A DNA stretch of 7,427 bases from Candidatus Thiodictyon intracellulare (lineage in GTDB: Bacteria > Pseudomonadota > Gammaproteobacteria > Chromatiales > Chromatiaceae), in the NCBI GenBank assembly GCA_016292295.1, contig JADNEJ010000439.1, positions 1-7,427 on the forward strand, in the 5' to 3' direction. Position numbers and translations under genes: made by a program. Shown piece by piece: positions 1 to 5,906 of the stretch (position 1 is its first letter; each line of letters starts with the position of its first letter). The notes below the pieces were generated by a model. It ran no database searches. It saw nothing but the letters and a program-made list of their open reading frames with translations, and had not been told where the DNA came from.

Positions 1-1
1 G

Positions 2-175
2 CTGAATCAGATTGAAATTTTGTTCTCGATCTTGGCCCGCAAAGTTATTCGACGAAGACATTTTCTTTCGGTCGAAAATCTATGCGATAAGGTCAATAAA
101 TTCATCGATTACTTCAATGAGACAATCGTCAAGCCTTTCTGCTTAGCATACCAGGGAAAGCCGCTGGCGGTCTAG
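2..175 (+). CDS. IS630 family transposase, C-terminal fragment (cut by window start)
   Basis: An open frame from base 2 to a TAG at 173-175 gives 57 residues resembling the C-terminal end of IS630/Tc1-like DDE transposases. It begins LNQIEILFSILARK, then has an arginine-rich RRRHFLSVENL stretch, FIDYFNETIVKPF and a closing YQGKPL. In this family the glutamate of the NQIE motif is normally the third catalytic acid of the DDE triad. The two aspartates and the DNA-binding domain would lie upstream, outside the window, so whether the gene is intact cannot be judged. The fragment is clearly richer in A and T than everything downstream, which fits acquired DNA. I see no clear matching terminal repeat after the stop. 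The family call is confident; activity is unknown. Confidence 0.85.
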   Translation: MNQIEILFSILARKVIRRRHFLSVENLCDKVNKFIDYFNETIVKPFCLAYQGKPLAV

Positions 176-245
176 CCTGAAGTGGTCCAAGCGACTCCAT
201 TGCGAGGTACTAGGGCCCCGCGCCCGTAGGGTCCGCTGTGCGGGC

Positions 246-295
246 CAGCGACCTCCAGTCCAGTAGCGTGGCCGGAGTCATGATCGAGGTCGCTG
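246..295. repeat. 10-bp perfect inverted repeat with 30-nt loop
   Basis: CAGCGACCTC (246-255) is exactly complemented by GAGGTCGCTG (286-295). It lies in the 265-nt spacer between the IS630 transposase stop and the DUF29 gene. There is no T-run on either side, so it is not a standard terminator. It could be part of the IS630 element's right end, a remnant of another mobile element, or a protein-binding palindrome. The rest of 176-394 shows no gene. Confidence 0.5.
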
Positions 296-394
296 CGACT
301 CACTAGCACGATTTATTAATAGGAAAAACACTGTACCGCTATTCTCGTGTAAAGTGCTGTTGGCGTAAACGGCTCCTCGTCGCAAATCTGCTGG

Positions 395-424
395 TTGCCA
401 TGCGCGGCGAATGGCGAGCTTAAT
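395..424 (+). promoter_or_regulatory. Candidate sigma70 promoter for the DUF29 gene
   Basis: TTGCCA (395-400, 5 of 6 matches to the -35 consensus) and CTTAAT (419-424, 4 of 6 to the -10 consensus) are 18 bp apart. Transcription would begin near 431, only about 10 nt before the DUF29 start codon, leaving a very short leader. This is pattern matching only. Confidence 0.35.
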
Positions 425-440
425 TCATGTGGTAATTCGG

Positions 441-860
441 ATGAACAATCTTTACGAGGCCGATTTCGCGCAATGGGCACAAGAACAGGCCGAGCTGTGC
501 CGCCAAGGCCGCTGTAGCGAATTGGATGTCGAGCATCTATCGGAGGAACTGGAAGGCATGAGCGCGCATGAACGCCGCGAACTCGTCAGCCGCCTGGGCA
601 TTCTGCTGGCGCATCTGCTGAAATGGCAGTACCAGCCGCAGCGACGCGGCAACAGTTGGCCTCTGACCATCAAGATTCAGCGTTTCGATGCTGCGGCGCT
701 GCTACACCAGAATCCCAGTCTGCGCGCACGCCTCGCAGAGTTCCTGAGCGATGCCTATGCGCGAGCCATCCTGCAGGCCGCTGGTGAAACCGGTCTGGAC
801 GAAAGCGTATTTCCTGAGGTTTTTCCTTTTTCCGCCGGGCAAGTGCTTGGCGATCATTGA
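441..860 (+). CDS. DUF29 domain-containing protein
   Basis: This 139-residue protein matches the DUF29 family, small soluble proteins of unknown function, often multicopy in cyanobacteria and purple sulfur bacteria. Family hallmarks are the start MNNLYEADFAQWAQEQ (residues 1-16), the acidic LDVEHLSEELEGM block (28-40), ERRELVSRLGILLAHLLKWQYQP (45-67), the RRGNSW segment (68-73) and the late ETGLDESVFP (116-125). The frame is open from 411, but DUF29 proteins begin at MNxLYExDF, so 441 is preferred; no strong ribosome-binding site precedes it. Length is normal for the family. It stands alone between an IS630 fragment and an IS1182 end that begins 14 nt after its stop, so the IS landed next to it without breaking it. 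No biochemical role can be assigned from sequence. Confidence 0.85.
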   Translation: MNNLYEADFAQWAQEQAELCRQGRCSELDVEHLSEELEGMSAHERRELVSRLGILLAHLLKWQYQPQRRGNSWPLTIKIQRFDAAALLHQNPSLRARLAEFLSDAYARAILQAAGETGLDESVFPEVFPFSAGQVLGDH

Positions 861-874
861 CCGGACGCCGTTTC

Positions 875-893
875 CTAGCAGCCTGTTGGACTT
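875..893. repeat. IS1182-type terminal repeat, copy 1 (right end of remnant)
   Basis: CTAGCAGCCTGTTGGACTT occurs here and again, identical and in the same orientation, at 7235-7253. Each copy marks the outer end of an IS1182-type element extending rightwards. Here the adjacent transposase remnant reads on the minus strand, so this is the element's 3' end. At 7235 the transposase reads on the + strand, so that is a 5' end. The two copies therefore behave as the two inverted termini of one IS type. The leading CTAG may be target sequence rather than IS. Confidence 0.8.
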
Positions 894-913
894 AGCGACC
901 AGCGCTACTGCCT

Positions 914-934
914 GAGGCCCTTTGACGGGCTTTT
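914..934 (+). terminator. Weak intrinsic terminator in the IS end
   Basis: GAGGCCC (914-920) pairs with GGGCTTT (927-933) around a 6-nt loop, with two G-U pairs at the base, and the T-run continues to 934. In the + direction it could end the DUF29 transcript. On the minus strand it lacks a T-run. Because it lies inside the IS end it may instead protect the element from outside transcription. Confidence 0.35.
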
Positions 935-989
935 GTGGCAAAAAAGATACTATTCTCGGCTAGAAACGCAGTTTTCCGCGGTGTTGCCC

Positions 990-1272
990 TTACTGCAGAC
1001 GTAATACGGCCATCCGTTTCAGGTTCCACGCCAGGCAGACCAGCGTCCACTCGCCCTGGACGTTATCCAGTCCACGGGTGAGAAATTGGCGGAAGCCCAT
1101 CACCGATTTGATGATCCAGAAGGCCTTGATCACAAATCCGCCCAAGGCTGGCTGGCCCATGTGGGTTTGCGCGCGCAAGACTATGTTCTGCAAGGAAGCG
1201 GCGACGCCGGGACTGAACAAGGTGGGCGGAATTATGATTAAGGCCAATCCAGAACACCAGCTCGACGGTCTG
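990..1272 (-). pseudogene. IS1182 family transposase, C-terminal remnant
   Basis: The minus strand ends in a clear IS1182-type C-terminus: IIKSVMGFRQF, then TRGLDNVQGEWTLVCLAW and NLKRMAVLRLQ before a TAA at 990-992. The GFRQF...RGLxxVxGEW...CxAxNLKR pattern is the usual closing block of this family. Upstream of roughly 1130 the reading frame (LQNIVLRAQTHMGQPALGG) does not match the family, so the fragment is rearranged internally. The DDE catalytic core is missing and the frame is continuous with an unrelated secreted-protein N-terminus, producing a 319-residue chimeric open frame. It cannot be active. A related, possibly complete, transposase starts at 7304. Confidence 0.8.
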
Positions 1273-1949
1273 TTGGTTGACCAAGGTGGCGCCGTTGGTG
1301 AGCGCGGCTCTGGCGCTGTTGACGAGCTGGCCGGCATTGTTGAACACCGCGCAGGCGCCCGTGTTGTAGATACTGCCGGCGTTGCTGAGGGTTGCCAGCC
1401 GCGGCGTTTCCGAAGCTGCCATAATTGGTGACGCTGCCCCCGGCGGCATTGCTCAGGCTGCCGGCGTTCGAGAAGTTGCCGCTGGCGTTGTTGGCAAGGT
1501 TGCCGGCATTGGTGACGACGCCCGAGGAATAATTGACGAATCCCGCGAGACTCAGGTTGGCGCGTCGCGCCGGCCGCATTGGCGAAACTGCTGTAGTTTT
1601 TCCAGTCGGTCTGGGCGCCGGTCTGGATCGTGCCTGAATTGGCTACGGTGCCGCCGGTATTGGTGTTCAAGGGCGATGCGATATTCAGGTTGCCGGTGTT
1701 GGTGATGCTCAACACCCCGCCGTTTTCGACATTGTACGTGTCGGTGTAGGTGTCATTGCCGCTGACCGTCGCCGGGTTTTGCGCCGTGACCGTGCAGGTG
1801 ATGCTTGCGGCGGCGCTATCCTGGGGCATGACCACCGCCGCGCCGAAGGCCAGCGTGGCGCGGATGGCGAGGACCAGACGCTTCAGGGCCAGCGCGGCGC
1901 AATGGCAGCGCGGCTGGAGGTCTTCCCGGCGGTGCGGGCGGGTCGGCAT
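1273..1949 (-). pseudogene. Secreted NxG-repeat adhesin/autotransporter-like protein, frameshifted and truncated
   Basis: Starting at the ATG at 1949, the minus strand encodes a basic N-terminus and a hydrophobic segment (LVLAIRATLAFGAAVVM, residues 25-41) ending SAAA, which looks like an extended signal peptide. A serine/threonine/asparagine-rich passenger follows (SITCTVTAQNPATVSG, then NGGVLSITNTGNL). The protein is spread over three frames. It runs in the first frame to about 1562, in a second from there to about 1394 (TNAGNLANNASGNFSNAGSL), and in a third to about 1273 (LSNAGSIYNTG, FNNAGQLVNSA, LTNGATLVNQ). Both breaks look like single-base insertions. Joined, it shows about six imperfect 14-residue units of type xxNxGxLxNxx, typical of beta-helical passengers. 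The C-terminus, where a beta-barrel or anchor would be expected, is replaced by IS1182 sequence. No clear ribosome-binding site precedes the start. The exact family is not recognised. Confidence 0.7.
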
Positions 1950-2029
1950 TACGGGCTCATGAAGTGATGTGAACTTTTGCGGCTGCGGTAACGTTTCGAG
2001 ATCCGCAGGGCCGCGGGCGTCCGCGATGG

Positions 2030-2035
2030 TACTAT
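2030..2035 (+). promoter_or_regulatory. Candidate -10 box for the DUF3301 gene
   Basis: TACTAT (2030-2035) matches the -10 consensus at 4 of 6 positions; no good -35 lies 16-18 nt upstream. If used, transcription would start at about 2042-2045, at or just before the ATG. The 95-nt spacer 1950-2044 must also hold any promoter of the divergent broken adhesin gene. Confidence 0.25.
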
Positions 2036-2044
2036 GCCAGATCT

Positions 2045-2359
2045 ATGAGCGATCTAGCTGCCATCCTTGCCTTCTTACTGCTCGGCTGGTTTTGGCTCGA
2101 CAGCCTGCGGGCGCGGGAGATTGCGCTTGGCATCTGCCGCGCGGCCTGCGAGCAGCGGGACCTGCAGTTGCTCGACCAGGCCGTGGCTTTTCGCCGTTTG
2201 CGCCTGGCTTGGGGCCGCGAGGGGGTGCGTCTGCGCCGGGTCTACCGGTTCGATTTCAGCGAAGAGGGGGTGGGCCGCCGCGGCGGCTACCTGGTGATGC
2301 GGGGGCTGGGTCTGGAGGACCTGAGCTTTGGCCTGTCCGAGCAGATCGAAGATACCTGA
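2045..2359 (+). CDS. DUF3301 family small membrane protein
   Basis: This 104-residue protein matches DUF3301, a gammaproteobacterial family of unknown function. It starts with a single hydrophobic segment (residues 4-18, LAAILAFLLLGWFWL). The family's DSLRAREIAL block (19-28), RAACEQRDLQLLDQAVAFRR (32-51) and a C-terminal RLAWGREGVRLRRVYRFDFS region (53-72) follow. It is probably anchored in the inner membrane by its N-terminus with the remainder cytoplasmic; topology is inferred. The ATG at 2045 puts the family's N-terminus at residue 1, but there is no ribosome-binding site before it and a TACTAT hexamer sits 9 nt upstream, so the message may be leaderless. It converges on sspB with 69 nt between the stops and diverges from the broken adhesin gene. 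Confidence 0.8.
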   Translation: MSDLAAILAFLLLGWFWLDSLRAREIALGICRAACEQRDLQLLDQAVAFRRLRLAWGREGVRLRRVYRFDFSEEGVGRRGGYLVMRGLGLEDLSFGLSEQIEDT

Positions 2360-2428
2360 GCGGTTCAGCCCCGCGATGACGACTGTGTCGGCCAGGCGGG
2401 CCGCGCCGCTTCGGCCCGGCGAGCGGCG

Positions 2429-2905
2429 CTACTTGACGATGGTCAGTTTGGGGCCGCCCCGTCCTTTGCCCTTGCCTGGGCTGCTCCCATCGCCCTTCGG
2501 TCGACGATCCGCCGACACGGGGGCGGCGCTGTCTTCTTGGGGTGATGCATCGTTGCCCGTTGCCTCATCCGAGGGCTCAGCCGGGTGGAAGGCCATTCCC
2601 TGGTGGTTTTCGCGGCTGAAGATGCCCAGCACAGCTTCGCACGGGATCTCGATGTTACGCGTCACTCCGCCGAAGCGCGCGCTGAAGCGCACCCAGTCAT
2701 TGTCCATCATCAGGCCATGGGCGGCGCTGGGGGCGATGTTGAGAACGATCTGGCCGTCCTCGACGAATTCGTTCGGCACGCGCGTACCCGGGTGGCGTGC
2801 GTCCACCAGAACGTACGGGGTCATCTGGTTGTCCAGAATCCATTCGTAGATGGCGCGGACCAGATAGGGCTTGGTTGAGGTCATGGACCCGTCTTGGGTG
2901 TTCAT
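2429..2905 (-). CDS. sspB: ClpXP protease specificity-enhancing factor SspB
   Basis: SspB is a dimeric cytoplasmic adaptor that binds ssrA-tagged polypeptides from stalled ribosomes and hands them to the ClpXP protease. The 158-residue product has the family's N-terminal helix and strand (TKPYLVRAIYEWILDNQMTPYVLVD, residues 11-35), HPGTRVPNEFVEDGQIVLNIAPSA (38-61), the substrate-groove region NDWVRFSARFGG (69-80) and IEIPCEAVLGIFSRENHQGMAF (85-106). An acidic then lysine/glycine-rich flexible linker (107-149) follows, with a short GPKLTIVK tail matching the ClpX-tethering module of SspB proteins. The start at 2905 is preferred over the ATG at 2884 because TAGGAG lies 6 nt before it. sspA ends 19 nt upstream, so the two are almost certainly co-transcribed. 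Nothing looks damaged. Confidence 0.93.
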   Translation of the reverse strand: MNTQDGSMTSTKPYLVRAIYEWILDNQMTPYVLVDARHPGTRVPNEFVEDGQIVLNIAPSAAHGLMMDNDWVRFSARFGGVTRNIEIPCEAVLGIFSRENHQGMAFHPAEPSDEATGNDASPQEDSAAPVSADRRPKGDGSSPGKGKGRGGPKLTIVK

Positions 2906-2924
2906 CCGCGGCTCCTAGGGCCGA

Positions 2925-3551
2925 TCACAGGTCAGTTACCAACTCCCGTTCGGCCTCGGTCAGACTTGAACGGAAAGCCTCCCAGGCAAAGATCCGCGTC
3001 ATATAGTTGCGGACCGCCTTGGCCTGCTCCGGGATCTCGATGGCCAGTGCGGGCAGCCGCCACAACAGGGGCGCGACGCAGCAGTCCACCAGTGAGAACT
3101 CGTCGCTCATGAAGAACGGGTGGGCGGCGAAAATCGGCGCCGAGGTAATGAGGCTCTCACGCAATTGCTTGCGTGCCTTGGTTTTTTCTTCCGCGGTGCC
3201 GTTGAAACCGCGCCCTATCAGTTGATACCAGTCGTGATCGATACGGTACATGAAGAGCCGCGCATTGGCGCGCGACACCGGGTCAACGGGCAACAGCGGA
3301 GGGTGGGGGAAGCGCTCGTCCAGATATTCCATGATGATGCGCGACTCATAGAGCCGCAGGTCGCGGTCGACCAGGGTCGGCACGGTGCCGTAGGGATTGA
3401 AATCCATGACCTCGTCCGGGAGGTTCTTGGCGTCAACATCGACCACGTCCACCGCGATGCCCTTTTCGGCAAGGACCATTCGGACCCGATGGCAGTAGGG
3501 ACAAAGGTGATCAGAAAATAGGGTCATTACAGCTCGTCTGCTCACGGCCAC
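2925..3551 (-). CDS. sspA: Stringent starvation protein A (RNA-polymerase-associated, GST fold)
   Basis: SspA is a glutathione-S-transferase-fold protein without known transferase activity that binds RNA polymerase-sigma70 and alters transcription during starvation and acid stress. From a GTG at 3551 the product is 208 residues, near the E. coli length of about 212. It has a thioredoxin-like N-terminal domain (MTLFSDHLCPYCHRVRMVLAEKG, residues 9-31), the VPTLVDRDLRLYESRIIMEYL segment (58-78), and the PHPPLLP patch (82-88), which corresponds to the conserved surface loop important in E. coli SspA. A helical C-terminal domain follows. The GTG start is chosen because MAVxxRxVMTLFS is the usual family N-terminus and GAGGGA lies 9 nt upstream; the frame is open further up but unlike the family. 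The CPYC motif (17-20) is a glutaredoxin-like dithiol that E. coli SspA lacks. Confidence 0.93.
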   Translation of the reverse strand: MAVSRRAVMTLFSDHLCPYCHRVRMVLAEKGIAVDVVDVDAKNLPDEVMDFNPYGTVPTLVDRDLRLYESRIIMEYLDERFPHPPLLPVDPVSRANARLFMYRIDHDWYQLIGRGFNGTAEEKTKARKQLRESLITSAPIFAAHPFFMSDEFSLVDCCVAPLLWRLPALAIEIPEQAKAVRNYMTRIFAWEAFRSSLTEAERELVTDL

Positions 3552-3737
3552 TGTCGGCGTTCCCTCATTTAGCGCCGAGGCGCAGCCCGGCAGCGACCGA
3601 AGAACTCCAAGCGCCAACCCTTCCAGGCCGCGCGGTGTGGTGTCGGCGCGCGGCTTGCCTCTGTGGGATGCCGGTGCCAGGTAGACCCTGACGTGGGCGA
3701 GGGGAGGGGGAATGCACGCGCCGTACTTCAACCCGCG

Positions 3738-3766
3738 AGTATAGCGTGTCGAGGCACTGCCCGAGG
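3738..3766 (-). promoter_or_regulatory. Candidate promoter for sspAB
   Basis: On the minus strand TATACT (3738-3743) matches the -10 consensus at 5 of 6 positions. The hexamer 17 bp upstream (CCTCGG, 3761-3766) is a poor -35. It would give a leader of roughly 180 nt before the sspA GTG. The weak -35 could mean activator dependence or that the box is coincidental. Confidence 0.3.
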
Positions 3767-3885
3767 GTGCTTTTTTGGGGGATACTGTTCGGCGGTCGGG
3801 CGATTTAACCTGGCTCCGATCATTCCATTCCGCGACGTTGGAGGCGGTTGGTCCGCGGTGCGGGTCGTTCGCCGGCGAGGCAAGG

Positions 3886-3913
3886 GCAGCGCCCCGGGAA
3901 CCGGGGGCGCTGC
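3886..3913 (-). terminator. GC-rich hairpin after petC
   Basis: GCAGCGCCCC (3886-3895) and GGGGCGCTGC (3904-3913) form a perfect 10-bp stem with an 8-nt loop, beginning 12 nt past the petC stop. No T-run follows in the minus direction (CCTTGCC), so it may be a partial terminator or a 3'-end-stabilising structure rather than a classical intrinsic terminator. Confidence 0.55.
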
Positions 3914-3925
3914 GGGTCAGTCAGC

Positions 3926-4651
3926 TCAGTGAACGTCCTTCCAGAACTCTTTCTTCATCAAATAGGTGAAGATGAAGAGGACAGCAAGGAATATCAGCAC
4001 CCAGACGCCGAGGCGCTGCCGCTCCAGTTGCACCGGCTCACCTGCATAGGTCAGGAAGTTGGTGAGGTCACGGATCATGGCGTCGTACTCTGTCGGGCTC
4101 AGGGTGCCGGCCGTGAGTGGCTCGACGCCCTCCGCTACCGGCGTCGCGCCCGCGTGGTGCGACATGACGGCCTTCTGCTGTCCCTGCAGGCTACCCAGGA
4201 CGTTGGGCATGGCCACGTTCGGGAACATGACGTTGTTGACGCCCCAGGGTCTGGTCGGGTCCACGTAGAAGCTCTTGAGATAGGTATAGACCCAGTCCTG
4301 GCTGCGCCAGCGAGTTACCAGGGTGAGGTCGGGGGACGGGACCCCGAACCATTTTTCGGCGTCGTCCACGCGCATGGCCCTGGTCATGAGGTCGCCCGGC
4401 TTGGCGTCGCCGACCAGGAAGTACTTGCGCAGGTTTGCGTCGTCGATCCCCAGGTCTTTGGCCATGCGGTTGTAGCGCATATACTGGAGCGAGTGGCATC
4501 CCATGCAGTAGCTAGTGTAGTACTTGGCGCCGTTCTGCAATGACGCCTGGTTGGTCAGGTCGATGTTCGCCTGTTGTGTTTGCGGCTCCGTGTTGGCGAA
4601 CCCGAGGACGGGCACCAGGGCTAGGGTGAAAGCGGCTAACAGCTTGTTCAT
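3926..4651 (-). CDS. petC: Ubiquinol-cytochrome c reductase, cytochrome c1 subunit
   Basis: Cytochrome c1 takes electrons from the Rieske cluster and passes them to soluble c-type cytochromes or HiPIP on the periplasmic side. The product is 241 residues: a Sec signal peptide (residues 1-19, LLAAFTLALVPVLGFA), a c-heme site CMGCH (C49, C52, H53), the PDLTLVTRWRSQDWVYTYLK block (107-126) with RPWGVNN (134-140), a FPNVAMPNVLG segment in which M148 is the likely sixth heme ligand, and a C-terminal membrane anchor (about 213-232) followed by KKEFWKDVH. The start at 4651 is chosen because it begins the signal peptide, has GGAGAGG 8 nt upstream, and overlaps the petB stop as ATGA; the frame is open further up but inside petB. 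Typical proteobacterial length and order. Confidence 0.95.
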   Translation of the reverse strand: MNKLLAAFTLALVPVLGFANTEPQTQQANIDLTNQASLQNGAKYYTSYCMGCHSLQYMRYNRMAKDLGIDDANLRKYFLVGDAKPGDLMTRAMRVDDAEKWFGVPSPDLTLVTRWRSQDWVYTYLKSFYVDPTRPWGVNNVMFPNVAMPNVLGSLQGQQKAVMSHHAGATPVAEGVEPLTAGTLSPTEYDAMIRDLTNFLTYAGEPVQLERQRLGVWVLIFLAVLFIFTYLMKKEFWKDVH

Positions 4652-5901
4652 GCGGTGACCCTCTCCGGAACCAGCTTGACTTTGTCCAAACTGCTGTAGA
4701 TCGGCATCAGCAGGAAGAACGCGAAATATAGAACGGTAAAGAGCTGCGACATGACGGTCGCGAGCGCACTGACGGGCATCATCCCGAGGTAGCCCAGAGA
4801 GATAAAGGACACCACGAAGATCCCCAGGGCGACCTTGGTCACTTTGCCCTTGTACCGGATGGACTTGACCGGGCTGCGATCCAGCCAAGGCAGCAGGAAC
4901 ATGATCAGGATCGACGCGAACATTGCGATCACGCCCGGGAACTGGGAGTCATACATGGGCGGCACCGCCCGCAGAATGGCGTAGAAAGGCGTGAAGTACC
5001 ACACCGGGGCTATATGCAGCGGGGTCACCATGGGGTTGGCCGGTTGGAAGTTCGGGGCCTCCAGGAAGACGCCGAAAAAGCCCGGACCAAAGAAGACGAT
5101 GGCAGAGAAGATAGCCAGGAAAACCACGGTGCCGACCAGGTCTTTCACGGTGTAATAGGGGTGGAAGGGGATGCCGTCGGCCGGTGCAGTCGGGCTCCAG
5201 CGGTTGCCCTTGAGGTCGTCCTTGATCTCGATCCCATCCGGGTTGTTGGAGCCGACCGCGTGCAGTGCCACGACGTGGATAAAGACCAGCGCCGCCAGGA
5301 CGAAGGGGATGATGAAGTGCAGCGCATAGAAGCGATTCAGCGTCACGTCGGAGATGACATAGTCGCCGCGGATCCAGGTGGACAGGTCCGGGCCTATATT
5401 GGGCACCGCGCCGAACAGGTTGACGATGACCTGTGCACCCCAGTAGGACATCTGGCCCCAGGGCAGCAGATAGCCCATGAAGGCCGTCGCCATCATGACC
5501 AGGTAGATTATCACGCCGATAATCCACAGTAATTCCCTCGGCTTGCGGTAGGAGCCATAGAGTAGGGCGCGGAACATGTGCAGATAGATGATGACGAAGA
5601 AGGCCGAGGCGCCGGTGGAGTGCAGGTAGCGAATCAGCCAGCCCCACTCGACGTCGCGCATGATGTACTCGACCGAGGCATAGGCCTCGGCCGCCGAGGG
5701 CTTGTAGCTCATCGCCAGAAAAAGCCCAGTGACGATTTGCAGGACCAGGACTAGGATGGCCAGGGACCCGAAATAGTACCAGAAGTTGAAGTTCTTGGGG
5801 GCGTAATACTGGGCCAGATGTTCGTTCCAGACCTTGGTGGCAGGGAACCGTTTGTCGATCCAGCCCATGAAGCCGGTGGTTGTCGTCTCTTGTGCGCTCA
5901 T
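4648..5901 (-). CDS. petB: Ubiquinol-cytochrome c reductase, cytochrome b subunit
   Basis: Cytochrome b is the membrane core of the bc1 complex and carries hemes bL and bH and the Qo and Qi quinone sites of the proton-motive Q cycle. The 417-residue product has the expected hydrophobic helices and the four heme-ligand histidines with 13 residues between members of each pair: H94/H108 (RYLHSTGAS, YLHMFR) and H195/H209 (ALHFIIPF, FIHVVALH). Other motifs are GYLLPWGQMSYWGAQV (143-158) and the Qo motif PVWY (299-302), the variant usual in beta- and gammaproteobacteria in place of PEWY. C-terminal helices end near 402. AAGGAG lies 8 nt before the ATG, inside the end of petA, whose TAA directly abuts this ATG. 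Its own TGA overlaps the petC ATG by 4 nt, so translational coupling is likely. Confidence 0.97.
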   Translation of the reverse strand: MSAQETTTTGFMGWIDKRFPATKVWNEHLAQYYAPKNFNFWYYFGSLAILVLVLQIVTGLFLAMSYKPSAAEAYASVEYIMRDVEWGWLIRYLHSTGASAFFVIIYLHMFRALLYGSYRKPRELLWIIGVIIYLVMMATAFMGYLLPWGQMSYWGAQVIVNLFGAVPNIGPDLSTWIRGDYVISDVTLNRFYALHFIIPFVLAALVFIHVVALHAVGSNNPDGIEIKDDLKGNRWSPTAPADGIPFHPYYTVKDLVGTVVFLAIFSAIVFFGPGFFGVFLEAPNFQPANPMVTPLHIAPVWYFTPFYAILRAVPPMYDSQFPGVIAMFASILIMFLLPWLDRSPVKSIRYKGKVTKVALGIFVVSFISLGYLGMMPVSALATVMSQLFTVLYFAFFLLMPIYSSLDKVKLVPERVTA

Positions 5902-5906
5902 TTACG
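5892..5906 (-). repeat. 15-bp start-codon context shared with petA (copy at petB)
   Basis: GTGCGCTCATTTACG (5892-5906, top strand) recurs exactly at 6486-6500. On the coding strand both read CGTAAATGAGCGCAC: a TAA directly before the ATG plus the first codons. Here the TAA is the petA stop. Confidence 0.6.

Larger units (their letters stand above)
875..1275 (-). mobile_element. IS1182-type insertion sequence, truncated remnant
   Basis: The element keeps its right terminal repeat (875-893), about 95 nt of noncoding end and the 3' end of the transposase gene. Its left end and most of the transposase are gone, replaced by an adhesin-like gene fragment from about 1275. The inner boundary is uncertain: QTVELVF, which resembles the family's QTVEPVF, lies at 1252-1272, but a stretch I cannot align to the family separates it from the clear C-terminal block below about 1130. 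Confidence 0.7.
3552..3925. other. 374-nt noncoding spacer between petC and sspA
   Basis: The spacer contains a hairpin just after petC and a good -10-like box about 190 nt before the sspA start. Open frames across it on either strand look like GC-rich shadow frames, with no recognisable protein. Its size and the hairpin suggest that sspAB has its own promoter, though read-through from petABC cannot be excluded. Confidence 0.6.

Noticed and set aside
1326..1510. Regular 42-bp spacing that could suggest a CRISPR or other DNA repeat array
   Set aside because: The units are imperfect throughout and explained by the 14-residue protein repeat; there are no conserved repeats with unique spacers.
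2397..2418. 6-bp GC stem (CGGGCC/GGCCCG) between DUF3301 and sspB as a bidirectional terminator
   Set aside because: The stem is short with a 10-nt loop and no T-run on either strand; common in GC-rich DNA.
3552..3731. Upstream extension of sspA to a 268-residue protein
   Set aside because: The added residues do not resemble SspA. The GTG at 3551 gives the family N-terminus and length and has a good ribosome-binding site.
3848..4543. 231-residue open frame on the + strand opposite petC
   Set aside because: It is antisense to a well-supported gene, with no domain; the codon bias of GC-rich DNA opens such frames.
4652..4888. Upstream extension of petC to a 320-residue protein
   Set aside because: The extension lies inside petB in another frame and would bury the signal peptide; the ATG at 4651 overlaps the petB stop and has a ribosome-binding site.
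5014..5532. 172-residue frame on the + strand opposite petB
   Set aside because: It is antisense to cytochrome b with low-complexity composition and no family resemblance.
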